A DNA stretch of 64,000 nucleotides from Sphingomonas glacialis (GTDB taxonomy: Bacteria > Pseudomonadota > Alphaproteobacteria > Sphingomonadales > Sphingomonadaceae). The first letter of the stretch is position 1; every line of letters starts with the position of its first letter. Positions 31,916-39,420 of this stretch are shown in pieces. The translations under genes and the position numbers were made by a program. The notes beneath the pieces were generated by a model. It had not been told where the DNA came from and searched no databases. It saw nothing but the letters and a program-made list of their open reading frames with translations. The DNA lies in contig NZ_BNAQ01000006.1 in the NCBI RefSeq assembly GCF_014653575.1, positions 1 through 64,000 of the forward strand, read 5' to 3'.

Positions 31916-32475
31916 GGCGTGGCGCGCGCCGTGCTCTTGGACGTCGTAACCCGTAGCGGTGGCATGACGTCCTTTTTCTTCGGTGCCTTGCGCGCCAGCG
32001 ACATGCTGAGATCGGCCGCGCCGCTTGGCGACATCGCGGCAAGGATCAACGCGGTCGATCGCTCGCGCATGCGCTGCGCGACCTTCATCTGCACGTCCAT
32101 GTCGAGCTGTTCGAGCACGACCGCCGCCTTGGCTGGCTTCATCGCCTGGTAGATCCGCGCGAGATTGTCATATTGCGCGCCTTCCGCGGTATGGCCGGGC
32201 GTTCCCGCCGCGGTGGTCGCGACATCGGCCTGTTCCTGGCGTGCGCGCAGATCGGCCTTTATCCGCTCCTCGGTCGCCTTGGCGACCTGTTCGCGCAGGA
32301 CCAGCGCGCGGTTGCGGCGTGTGGCGGATTGGTCGCGCGTCGCCATGTCCTGCTGGATCGCGGTACCGAGCCGGGTCTGCGGCGCGTCGGGCGAGGCCGC
32401 GGTCACCGCATGCGCGACCGTGGAGAGCATCGCCGCGATCGCGGTCAGCGCGAGTAGCGAGGGCTTGCCGCTCAT
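31912..32475 (-). CDS. MotE-like periplasmic motor protein
   Basis: 187 residues. ATG at 32475 overlaps the upstream stop (ATGA). Signal peptide [21 protein letters not shown] coiled-coil segment ([20 protein letters not shown]) is followed by the MotE/MgtE_N-like bundle at ~100-160: [54 protein letters not shown]. MotE proteins of alphaproteobacteria act as periplasmic chaperones of the stator protein MotC, but MotC is not in the window. The stop overlaps the end of the convergent FliL-like gene. It is the last gene of the fliL-fliM operon. Confidence 0.78.
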   Translation of the reverse strand: MSGKPSLLALTAIAAMLSTVAHAVTAASPDAPQTRLGTAIQQDMATRDQSATRRNRALVLREQVAKATEERIKADLRARQEQADVATTAAGTPGHTAEGAQYDNLARIYQAMKPAKAAVVLEQLDMDVQMKVAQRMRERSTALILAAMSPSGAADLSMSLARKAPKKKDVMPPLRVTTSKSTARATP

Positions 32476-32903
32476 GCCGCCGCTCCCGGCGCGTTCGCAC
32501 GCGGTGCGCGGGCGCGCTTCGCAGACGGCGGGGTCGGCTGCTTGATGGCGGGCGCGGCCACGGGCGCACCCGCGCGGCTGGATTTCGCATTGCTCTTGCC
32601 GACCGCTTCGACGATCCGCTCGGCGACCGCGTCGGCGATCCCGGCCATCACGGTCAGTTCCTCGCGCATCGCTTCGCCGCTGGCGATGACGCGGGCATTG
32701 GCGGCGCAATCGATCTGCAACGTCTCGCGCAGATCCGCCAGCACGCGCTTGGCTTGAATGGTCGCGGTATCGAGTGCCGCGACCATTTCGGCAAAGCCCG
32801 CCCCTTTCACCGCGCGCAGGCAGCGGATCAGGCGGACGCTCTGGACCAGCACGGCGCTGCAGAACAGCATGGTGACGATGTCGGTAAAGGTTGAAACGGT
32901 CAT
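32472..32903 (-). CDS. DUF6468-type flagellar-cluster membrane protein
   Basis: 143 residues. N-terminal hydrophobic segment [20 protein letters not shown], followed by a helical cytoplasmic part ([20 protein letters not shown]) and a basic Ala/Pro tail ([20 protein letters not shown]). A protein of this size and architecture is typically found between fliM and motE in alphaproteobacterial flagellar operons, and I believe it is DUF6468; this needs a profile search. It overlaps both neighbours by ATGA. Function is unknown. Confidence 0.6.
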   Translation of the reverse strand: MTVSTFTDIVTMLFCSAVLVQSVRLIRCLRAVKGAGFAEMVAALDTATIQAKRVLADLRETLQIDCAANARVIASGEAMREELTVMAGIADAVAERIVEAVGKSNAKSSRAGAPVAAPAIKQPTPPSAKRARAPRANAPGAAA

Positions 32904-33916
32904 TGCGGTAAGTCCTTGAACATGTCGGCCAGCAAGCGGACCGCGACATTGTTGCGACGTTGCCCGATCTGGCCGCGTCCCATCTGAACGCCGCCAGACT
33001 GGATTTCGAGCGCATCGTCGGGCGCGGTGTTGAGCGCGATGGTCTGTCCGACGGCAAAGCTGCGCACGTCCTCGAGCCGCATCACCTTCTCGCCGAGCAC
33101 GACATCGACCGAAACCTCGGTCTTGAGCAATTCGGTCGCCATATGCTCTTCCCAGATGTTTCCGCGCCCGACCTTCTGGCCCATGAAGCGCTGCAGCAGT
33201 TTTTCGCGTACCGGCTCGATCGTCGCATAGGGAAGCAGGATGCTGAACTTGCCGCCCCTGCCCTCCATGTCGACGCGAAACGTAGCGACCGCGGCAATGT
33301 TGGTCGGCCCGGCGATCGCGGCGAAGCGCGGATTGGTCTCGACGCGTTCGAGCGCGATGGCGATCTGGTCGATCGGCTCGAACGCGGCGGCGAAGTCGGT
33401 CAGCGCCAGTTCGAGCATCTTCGACACCAAGGTCGTCTCGATCGTCGTGAAGGCGCGTCCCTCGATCCGCGTTGGCCCGCCGCCCCGCCGCCCGCCGAGC
33501 AACGCATCGACCACTGCATAGATCAGGCTCGATTCAACGGTGATGACGCCGTAATTGTCCCACTCGACGACGTTGAACACGCCGATCATCGCGGGCAATG
33601 CGAGCCGGCCCATGAATTCGCCGAAGCGGATCGAGGTGATTTCGTCGAGGCTGACGTCGATCGCGTCCGAGGTGAGGTTGCGCATACTGGTGGCGAAGCT
33701 GCGCACCATATGTTCGCACACCACTTCGAGCATCGGCAGCCGCTCATGGCTGATGACGCGCGATTCGATCACCGCCTTCAGCCCGCTCTTCTTGGCGACC
33801 GGCGCGTTGCCGCCGAACATCGCATCGATGCTGGCTTGATCGAACTCGTCGCCATCGCCGAGCGTGATGCTCGGCGCGGCGACGTCGAAATCCATGAAAT
33901 CGTCGTCGGCGCTCAT
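32900..33916 (-). CDS. fliM: Flagellar motor switch protein FliM
   Basis: 338 residues. N-terminal acidic CheY-binding-like stretch and [11 protein letters not shown]. The FliM middle domain follows: [40 protein letters not shown] and [20 protein letters not shown]. The C-terminal SpoA domain has [40 protein letters not shown] and the ending [17 protein letters not shown]. It forms the C-ring and binds CheY-P to switch rotation. The start overlaps the fliL stop by ATGA. Confidence 0.93.
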   Translation of the reverse strand: MSADDDFMDFDVAAPSITLGDGDEFDQASIDAMFGGNAPVAKKSGLKAVIESRVISHERLPMLEVVCEHMVRSFATSMRNLTSDAIDVSLDEITSIRFGEFMGRLALPAMIGVFNVVEWDNYGVITVESSLIYAVVDALLGGRRGGGPTRIEGRAFTTIETTLVSKMLELALTDFAAAFEPIDQIAIALERVETNPRFAAIAGPTNIAAVATFRVDMEGRGGKFSILLPYATIEPVREKLLQRFMGQKVGRGNIWEEHMATELLKTEVSVDVVLGEKVMRLEDVRSFAVGQTIALNTAPDDALEIQSGGVQMGRGQIGQRRNNVAVRLLADMFKDLPQ

Positions 33917-34464
33917 TGCTGGATCAGATCCTGGATGAGGATGTCCTTGACCACGTCCGGCCCCATCGCCGCGGTCGCGCGCACCAGCATTTCCTCCTTG
34001 ATGCGGAACACCGCGGCCGAACCTGCCAAATCCTCGGGGCGCAACTCGCGCAGGAAGGGCTGGAACGCATCGACGATCAGCGGCAGCTTGCCCTTGATCA
34101 GCGCACCCTTGGCGGCCGAGACCGGTACGAAGGTGAAGCGTACCTTGAGGAAGCGCGCTGTGCCGTCGGCGCCGCGCAAATTGACGACCATCGCCGGCGC
34201 CTCGACATAGGTCGCGCCATCCTCGTCATGGCTCTCGGTCTTGGCCTCTGCGCCCCGCTTGGCCGCGCCGCCGGCCGGGCGCAGCAGGAAGAACGCGACC
34301 CCCGCCACGATCAGCAGCACCACAATCACGCCGCCGACGATCATCAGCAGCCGCTTGCTGAAGCGGGATTTCTTGACCGTCAGCGGGGTGTCGCCTTCGA
34401 CGATCTCGCTGGCAGGCTCGGGCTCGGACACTGGCTTCCCTTTCGCTCGGCTACGCTGCGGCAA
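33913..34464 (-). CDS. fliL: Flagellar basal body-associated protein FliL
   Basis: 183 residues. A hydrophilic N-tail is followed by a single membrane helix RLLMIVGGVIVVLLIVAGVA at ~39-58. The periplasmic FliL domain follows: YVEAPAMVVNLRGADGTARF, LKVRFTFVPVS, LIVDAFQPFLRELRPEDLAG and the end [14 protein letters not shown]. It supports stator function around the motor. It heads the fliL-fliM-DUF6468-motE operon, with a TATAGGA element about 35-50 nt upstream. Confidence 0.9.
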   Translation of the reverse strand: MPQRSRAKGKPVSEPEPASEIVEGDTPLTVKKSRFSKRLLMIVGGVIVVLLIVAGVAFFLLRPAGGAAKRGAEAKTESHDEDGATYVEAPAMVVNLRGADGTARFLKVRFTFVPVSAAKGALIKGKLPLIVDAFQPFLRELRPEDLAGSAAVFRIKEEMLVRATAAMGPDVVKDILIQDLIQQ

Positions 34465-34497
34465 ATTGCGCGCTGCGGACGCTATCGACGCGTTTCC

Positions 34498-34516
34498 CCT
34501 CTAATATAGGACAAGC
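34498..34516. promoter_or_regulatory. CCTCTAWTATAGGAYAAGC element (copy 2)
   Basis: Near-identical to 31453-31471. On the minus strand, TCCTATATTAG lies about 40 nt before the fliL start. It sits in the divergent fliL/flgF region, with TGCCTAGTGCG (34528-34538) on the flgF side. Confidence 0.5.
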
Positions 34517-34575
34517 AGGCGGCAACTTCTGCCTAGTGCGCAAGATGCGATGATTAATTTGGGAAGCGAACACGG

Positions 34576-35319
34576 ATGGATATCTCCTCCTATGTCCTGT
34601 TGAGCCATGAGCAAGCGCTGCAGCGCCGGCTCGACGTCACCGCCAACAATATGGCCAATACCAGCACGGTCGGTTTCAAGCGCGAACAGCCGGTCGTCCA
34701 CGAATATGTCGAGCAGAGCGGCGACACGGCGGTGCCCTCGGCCAGCGCGACGTCGTACGTGCTCGATTACGGCGCGATCCACGACACCGGGATGGGCGCC
34801 TTCCAGGCGACCGGCAATCCACTCGACGTGATGATCAACGGCCCGGGCTATCTCGCGGTCGAGGCGCCGGGTGGGGGCACCGCCTATACCCGCGCCGGGT
34901 TCGTCAAGGTCCTGCCCTCGGGCGACCTCGCCACCACAGGCGGGCAGCGCTTGCTCGATGCCACCGGCAAGCCGATCAACGTGCCGCCCGACCAACTGTC
35001 CAATCTCAACATCGCCAGCGACGGCTCGATTTCGGGGCCGCAAGGCGTGCTCGGCCGACTCGCGATCACCGTTTTCCCCGACGAAGCCGGCGTCACCCCA
35101 CGCGGCGACGGCCTGATGGCGGCGAGCGGCGGCACCATCCTCGCGGCGGCCGACACCAAGCTGACCTCGGGCGGGGTCGAGGGATCAAACGTCCAGCCGA
35201 TCGTCGAAACGACGGCGATGGTCGAGATCCTGCGCTCCTACCAATCGAGCCAGCGCCTGTCGCAGGCGATGGACGATCTGCGCAAGAACGCGATCGACCG
35301 GCTTGGCCGCTTCACCTGA
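34576..35319 (+). CDS. flgF: Flagellar basal-body rod protein FlgF
   Basis: 247 residues. N-terminus MDISSYVLLSHEQALQRRLD ... NNMANTSTVGFKREQPV is the rod-protein D0 helix; FlgF starts M(D/E)xxxY rather than the MxRSL of FlgG. The central hook-basal body domain has NPLDVMINGPGYLAVEAPGG and YTRAGFVKVLPSGDL. The C-terminus is VEGSNVQPIVETTAMVEILR ... SQRLSQAMDDLRKNAIDRLG. It forms the proximal rod. It is first in flgF-flgG-flgA-flgH, 37 nt before flgG. Confidence 0.92.
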   Translation: MDISSYVLLSHEQALQRRLDVTANNMANTSTVGFKREQPVVHEYVEQSGDTAVPSASATSYVLDYGAIHDTGMGAFQATGNPLDVMINGPGYLAVEAPGGGTAYTRAGFVKVLPSGDLATTGGQRLLDATGKPINVPPDQLSNLNIASDGSISGPQGVLGRLAITVFPDEAGVTPRGDGLMAASGGTILAAADTKLTSGGVEGSNVQPIVETTAMVEILRSYQSSQRLSQAMDDLRKNAIDRLGRFT

Positions 35320-35356
35320 CCGCTGATCTTCCCGTCATTTCCTCGAAAGGTATTCC

Positions 35357-36139
35357 ATGCGTTCTCTCTCGATCGCCTCGACCGGCATGCTGGCCCAGCA
35401 GACCAATGTCGACGTCATCTCGAACAACATCGCCAATATGAGCACGACTGCGTTCAAGCGGCAGCGCGCCGAGTTCCAAGACCTGCTCTACCAGTCGGTG
35501 TCGCGCGCCGGGGCCGCGTCGGGCAGCGATTCCAAGCTGCCGACCGGCATCCAGATCGGCGCGGGCGTCAAGACCGGCGGGGTCTATCGCATCGCCGAGC
35601 AAGGCGCCCTTTCGCAGACCGACAATCCCTATGACATGGCGATCCAGGGCAAGGGCTTCTTCCAGATCACCATGCCCGGCGGCGGGACGGGGTACACCCG
35701 CGATGGCTCCTTCCAGCTGTCCGACCAAGGCGAGTTGGTCACTGCCGATGGCTATCCGGTCCAGCCCGGCATCACCGTGCCGCAAGGCGCGGTCGCGGTG
35801 ACGGTGTCGAAGACCGGCGAAGTCCAGGTCACCCTGTCGGGCACCCCGGCGCCGCAGACGATCGGCCAGTTGCAGCTCGCCACTTTCGTCAACGAAGCCG
35901 GGCTCGAGGCGCTCGGCGGCAACAATTTCCTGGAGACCGCCGCCTCGGGCCAGGCGACGATCGCGTCCCCCGGAGCGCCCGGCTTCGGAACGCTGACGCA
36001 GGGCTTCATCGAATCGTCGAACGTCAATCCGGTCAGCGAAATCACCGCGCTGATCACCGCACAACGGGCGTATGAAATGAACAGCCGCGTCGTGAAGACC
36101 GCCGACGAGATGCTCGCCACCACCAGCCAGTTGCGCTGA
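35357..36139 (+). CDS. flgG: Flagellar distal rod protein FlgG
   Basis: 260 residues, typical of FlgG. N-terminus MRSLSIASTGMLAQQTNVDV, then NNIANMSTTAFKRQRAEFQD. Central IQGKGFFQITMPGGGTGYTR and DGSFQLSDQGELVTADGYPV. C-terminus FIESSNVNPVSEITALITAQ, then RAYEMNSRVVKTADEMLAT. All are classical FlgG landmarks. It builds the distal rod through the peptidoglycan and outer membrane. AAAGG lies before the ATG at 35357. Confidence 0.95.
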   Translation: MRSLSIASTGMLAQQTNVDVISNNIANMSTTAFKRQRAEFQDLLYQSVSRAGAASGSDSKLPTGIQIGAGVKTGGVYRIAEQGALSQTDNPYDMAIQGKGFFQITMPGGGTGYTRDGSFQLSDQGELVTADGYPVQPGITVPQGAVAVTVSKTGEVQVTLSGTPAPQTIGQLQLATFVNEAGLEALGGNNFLETAASGQATIASPGAPGFGTLTQGFIESSNVNPVSEITALITAQRAYEMNSRVVKTADEMLATTSQLR

Positions 36140-36140
36140 C

Positions 36141-36608
36141 ATGCGGCCGCTGATCGCGCATCTGCTCCTCGCCATGACCTTCGTTCCGACGCCTGCCGGA
36201 GCTCAAGCGACCGCTCCCGTGACGCCGACGCTCGCGGTGCCGGTGCTCGATCATGCCGTCGCCAAGGGCGACCTGCTCGCGGCCGGCGACTTCGTTGCGC
36301 AGGAGCTTCCGCTCGTTCAGGCGCGCGCCGCGCCGCGCCTCAAGGAGATGGTCGGCATGGAGGCAGCGCGGGCGCTTTCCGCCGGCACGTTGGTGCGCAG
36401 TTCGGACTTGATCCGCCCGCAGCTCGTCCGCCGCGGCGAGCCCGTCACGATCGCGCTGCGCGACGGCGGGCTTGCCATCACCACTGCCGGCCGCGCGCTC
36501 GGCAGCGGCGCGGCGGGCGACTTCGTTCGCATCGTCAGCCTGTCGACCAACCGTACATTGGACGGCGTGGTCGAAAGCACCGGCACCGTCCGCGTCGCGC
36601 CGCACTGA
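36141..36608 (+). CDS. flgA: Flagellar P-ring assembly chaperone FlgA
   Basis: 155 residues, at the short end of the family. Signal peptide MRPLIAHLLLAMTFVPTPAG. The SAF-like domain follows: HAVAKGDLLAAGDFVAQELP, then AARALSAGTLVRSSDLIRPQ, then VTIALRDGGLAITTAGRALG and VRIVSLSTNRTLDGVVESTG. These are the FlgA C-terminal SAF landmarks. It is periplasmic and helps FlgI form the P ring, although flgI is not in the window. It starts 1 nt after the flgG stop. Confidence 0.88.
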   Translation: MRPLIAHLLLAMTFVPTPAGAQATAPVTPTLAVPVLDHAVAKGDLLAAGDFVAQELPLVQARAAPRLKEMVGMEAARALSAGTLVRSSDLIRPQLVRRGEPVTIALRDGGLAITTAGRALGSGAAGDFVRIVSLSTNRTLDGVVESTGTVRVAPH

Positions 36609-36631
36609 GCGCCAATCGCAAGGAAATCCCG

Positions 36632-37402
36632 ATGAAGATCATTGGTCCGCTCGCGCTCGTCGCGGCGACGCTGTCCGGCTGCGGTGCGGTCGGCCATTTG
36701 AAGGCGGTCGGCAAGGCGCCGAAATTGTCGCCGGCCGACGAGATCGCGGCACCCGCGATCGAATCCTCGCTGGGCTTCCAAGGCGCCGCCTATCGCGCTG
36801 GATCCGCCGCCGCCGGGATGGCCGCCCCACCCCCGCCACCGCCCAGCCCCTCGCTCTTCCGCACTGGCAGCGGCGCCTTCTTCCGCGATCAGCGCGCCGG
36901 GCGCGTGGGGGATATCCTGACGGTGAAGATCAACATCGCCGACAAGGCGGCGGTCGACAACACCACCACGCGCAGCCGAACCGGCACCGAAAAGTCGGGC
37001 GTCTCGGCGCTGCTCGGGCTTCAGGCGCCGCTCGCCAAGCTGCTGCCCGGCGCGGTCGATCCGTCGAAGCTGGTCGACACCAATTCGACCTCGGCATCGA
37101 ACGGCGCGGGCAACACCAGCCGCAGCGAGACGATCAACATGACGATCGCGGCGACGGTGGTCGGCGTCATGCCCAACGGCAATCTGCTGATCCGCGGCAA
37201 GCAGGAAGTGCGCGTCAATTTCGAGCTGCGCGAACTGGTCGTGTCGGGAATGGTGCGCCCCGAGGACATCGCGCGCGACAACAGCATCCGGCACAGCCAG
37301 ATCGCCGAGGCGCGGATCAGCTATGGCGGGCGCGGGCAACTGACCGATGCGCAGCAAGCGCGCTGGGGCCAGCAGATCTACGATGCGCTCTTCCCGTTTT
37401 GA
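36632..37402 (+). CDS. flgH: Flagellar L-ring lipoprotein FlgH
   Basis: 256 residues. Lipoprotein signal MKIIGPLALVAATLSGC with lipobox LSGC (Cys17). FlgH core: SLFRTGSGAFFRDQRAGRVG, then DILTVKINIADKAAVDNTTT. The C-terminal landmarks are NMTIAATVVGVMPNGNLLIR, GKQEVRVNFELRELVVSGMV and RPEDIARDNSIRHSQIAEAR, then ISYGGRGQL. It forms the outer-membrane L ring. It is 23 nt after flgA and is the last gene of its operon. Confidence 0.95.
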   Translation: MKIIGPLALVAATLSGCGAVGHLKAVGKAPKLSPADEIAAPAIESSLGFQGAAYRAGSAAAGMAAPPPPPPSPSLFRTGSGAFFRDQRAGRVGDILTVKINIADKAAVDNTTTRSRTGTEKSGVSALLGLQAPLAKLLPGAVDPSKLVDTNSTSASNGAGNTSRSETINMTIAATVVGVMPNGNLLIRGKQEVRVNFELRELVVSGMVRPEDIARDNSIRHSQIAEARISYGGRGQLTDAQQARWGQQIYDALFPF

Positions 37403-37412
37403 GGCGAAACGC

Positions 37413-37428
37413 GCTTGTCCATAGTGAA
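37413..37428 (+). promoter_or_regulatory. GCTTGTCC promoter-like element upstream of flagellin
   Basis: GCTTGTCCATAGTGAA shares its first eight bases with the minus-strand reading of the fliL element (GCTTGTCCTATATTAG). It lies about 157 nt before the flagellin start and would leave a long leader. Confidence 0.3.
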
Positions 37429-37520
37429 CGCGCGTGCACCATCAATAAAATGCTCTGATCGCTTTGTTACTCCAATATTTCTTTCCACAATGAAGTGTGG
37501 GCCGGGACGTATTCCGGGAC

Positions 37521-37560
37521 ACCGCGGGCCAGCGCTTCTGGCCCAGATCGCAGAAGCGGT
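37521..37560 (+). promoter_or_regulatory. Alternative stem-loops in the flagellin leader
   Basis: Stem A is GGGCCAG/CTGGCCC (37526-37532 with 37538-37544). Stem B is CGCTTCTG/CAGAAGCG (37533-37540 with 37551-37558). They overlap and exclude each other. The region ends 25 nt before the ATG. Confidence 0.45.
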
Positions 37561-37584
37561 CTTACATTCAAGAAGGAAAAAATC

Positions 37585-38466
37585 ATGAGCCTTTCGGTAA
37601 ACACCAACAATGGCGCAATGGCTGCACTCCAGAGCCTGACCGCAACGCAGAAGGCACTCAGCACGACTTCAAGCCGGATTACGACCGGTTTGAACGTGGC
37701 ATCGACCAAGGACGATTCGGCGAAGTACACGACGGCTCAAAAGCTGCGTGGCGATCTGGGCGGCCTGTCAGCGGTTACGTCGTCGCTGAGCCGTGCGAAG
37801 AGCACGGTGGACGTCGCCATTACCGGTGCGGAGCAGGTTTCCGACCTCGTCAACCAGATGAAGGCGAAGGCCACCGAAGCATCGGATAAGGGTATCGACG
37901 TCAAGAGTTGGACGGCAATCGGCGCCGATCTGGTCGCGTTGAAGAAGCAGGTTACGTCGATCATCAGCTCGTCGGAGTTCAACGGCACCAACCTGCTCAA
38001 GACCGACGCTGCCTCGACCGGTAAGGTCTCGGCGCTTCTGTCGACCGACACGACAAAGACCCTCGATGTTGGCAACATCGATTTGCAGAGTGGCGCTGAA
38101 ACTGCGTTCGGTACGTCCACCGGCGTCCCTGCCACGGACGACACTCTGCTCGACCTGTCCGACACGACCCCCGGCGCGGGTGCAACTACGGCGGCGACGC
38201 TTAAAGGTGCCCTCGATACCTACTCCAACTCGATCGCGACCAAGCTGAGCACGTTGGGCTCGGCATCACGTCAGATCGAGGGTCAGACCTCGTTCGTCAG
38301 CAAGCTGTCGGACGCGATCGATTCGGGGATCGGCAATCTTGTCGATGCCGATCTGGCCAAGGAATCGGCGAAGCTTCAGGCTCTCCAGGTCAAGCAGCAG
38401 CTTGGCGTGCAGGCTCTGTCGATCGCCAACCAGGCGCCGCAGACGATCACGTCGCTGTTCCGTTAA
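37585..38466 (+). CDS. fliC: Flagellin
   Basis: 293 residues. ATG at 37585 has AAGGA 8 nt upstream and starts the conserved D0 helix MSLSVNTNNGAMAALQSLTA. Flagellin N-terminal landmarks: SSRITTGLNVASTKDDSAKY, then SRAKSTVDVAITGAEQVSDL. The variable middle is short (~150-220). The C-terminus is VDADLAKESAKLQALQVKQQ, then LGVQALSIANQAPQTITSLFR in part. The size fits short alphaproteobacterial flagellins. It is likely a single-gene transcript with a long leader and a strong terminator. FlbT may control its message. Confidence 0.95.
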   Translation: MSLSVNTNNGAMAALQSLTATQKALSTTSSRITTGLNVASTKDDSAKYTTAQKLRGDLGGLSAVTSSLSRAKSTVDVAITGAEQVSDLVNQMKAKATEASDKGIDVKSWTAIGADLVALKKQVTSIISSSEFNGTNLLKTDAASTGKVSALLSTDTTKTLDVGNIDLQSGAETAFGTSTGVPATDDTLLDLSDTTPGAGATTAATLKGALDTYSNSIATKLSTLGSASRQIEGQTSFVSKLSDAIDSGIGNLVDADLAKESAKLQALQVKQQLGVQALSIANQAPQTITSLFR

Positions 38467-38506
38467 GGACTGGCGACAGCCCCAGCGTATCGGGGCGGTC
38501 GATGGG

Positions 38507-38536
38507 AAGGCCGGGATGGGTTCATCCCGGCCTTTT
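38507..38536 (+). terminator. Rho-independent terminator after flagellin
   Basis: AAGGCCGGGATG (38507-38518) pairs perfectly with CATCCCGGCCTT (38523-38534), followed by TT. It starts 41 nt after the flagellin stop. Confidence 0.85.
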
Positions 38537-38583
38537 CCGACTCACGACCGGAGCGCAGCTAGATTTCGCCCGAGGAGTGCGCG

Positions 38584-38988
38584 GTGTTTCCCAGAATTCG
38601 CGAGATTATCGACGCCGGCGGGAGCAGACTGCGGGTCAGCGTCGAACCCCATCCGTCGGGTGCGCTGGTGCTCTTCGAGCGCCCCGACCGCGCGCACTAT
38701 CCGCAAGCAATGCTCGACGGCTACGGCGTGGAAGTGCTGTGCGGCTATATCATGGCGGCTCGCCTGGCCTTGCCCAACCCGCTTCCCGACGAGATCGTCG
38801 ATGGTGCCTTCGCCTCGCGCTTCAGCCTGACTCACCGCGACACGGTATCGCTCGTCCTAACGCAAGCCAGCGTGCGCGCGAGCTTCGAGATTCCCCCGCA
38901 ATTCTGGGATCGGCTCTATGCCGAACTGTCCGTCGTGATCGCGCACTCGCGTGAATTGGGGCGTCGCTCGGTCCATCGCCTGCAATAA
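38584..38988 (+). CDS. Protein of unknown function downstream of flagellin
   Basis: 134 residues. GTG at 38584 has GAGGAG 6 nt upstream. There is no signal peptide or membrane helix. It reads as a mixed alpha/beta cytosolic domain: RLRVSVEPHPSGALVLFERP, then EVLCGYIMAARLALPNPLPD, then a strand-rich VSLVLTQASVRASFEIPPQF, ending in a helix SVVIAHSRELGRRSVHRL. I do not recognise the family. It comes after the flagellin terminator and so probably has its own promoter. A role in motility is possible only by position. Confidence 0.5.
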   Translation: MFPRIREIIDAGGSRLRVSVEPHPSGALVLFERPDRAHYPQAMLDGYGVEVLCGYIMAARLALPNPLPDEIVDGAFASRFSLTHRDTVSLVLTQASVRASFEIPPQFWDRLYAELSVVIAHSRELGRRSVHRLQ

Positions 38989-39112
38989 TCGCGACACCGT
39001 CAAATACCCGTTTGAATACGGGGTATTCCTCAATGGCTTGCCGCACCCGCAGGGGTGCAGTGCGCTTTTACCAGCAGCCGGCCTGCCGGCGCTGTAAATC
39101 AGGAAGAGTGGC

Positions 39113-39420
39113 ATGGACTTCGAACATGACGACGGATGTGACGCGAACCCCGCCTTCGCTCTGCCGGAGCAGCCGCAACCGGAATATCGCGTCAACCTGA
39201 CGATCGCGGTCGTCGACCCGCAGGGGCTTTGGACTGCCGCGGCGGCCAAGCTGCTCGAAGCTCCCGGCATGACGCTCGCCGATGCGCTCGACGTGATAGG
39301 ACCGCGCGAAGACCCGTCGATCGCGGACTGCATCGGAGCATTGACCGCCCCGACCGCGCTCGCCGGCTGCATCATGGACGATTTCTGGATCGACAGCCTG
39401 CGCACACTTGGCGCGCCGGT
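39113..39420 (+). pseudogene. 5' part of a small conserved-looking gene, truncated by deletion
   Basis: ATG 39113 has AGGAAGAG 6 nt upstream. The frame encodes ~102 residues (DFEHDDGCDANPAFALPEQP ... NLTIAVVDPQGLWTAAAAKL ... GCIMDDFWIDSLRTLGAP). At about 39420 the sequence changes abruptly into an out-of-frame TonB-dependent receptor, after which this frame encodes only nonsense to 39520. The acidic N-terminus and balanced composition look like a true gene. I cannot name the family. The 3' end has been lost. Confidence 0.55.

Noticed and set aside
38997..39040. AATACCC/GGGTATT hairpin as a regulatory RNA
   Set aside because: Only a 7-bp stem with no conserved context. It may end the preceding transcript, but the evidence is too thin to annotate.
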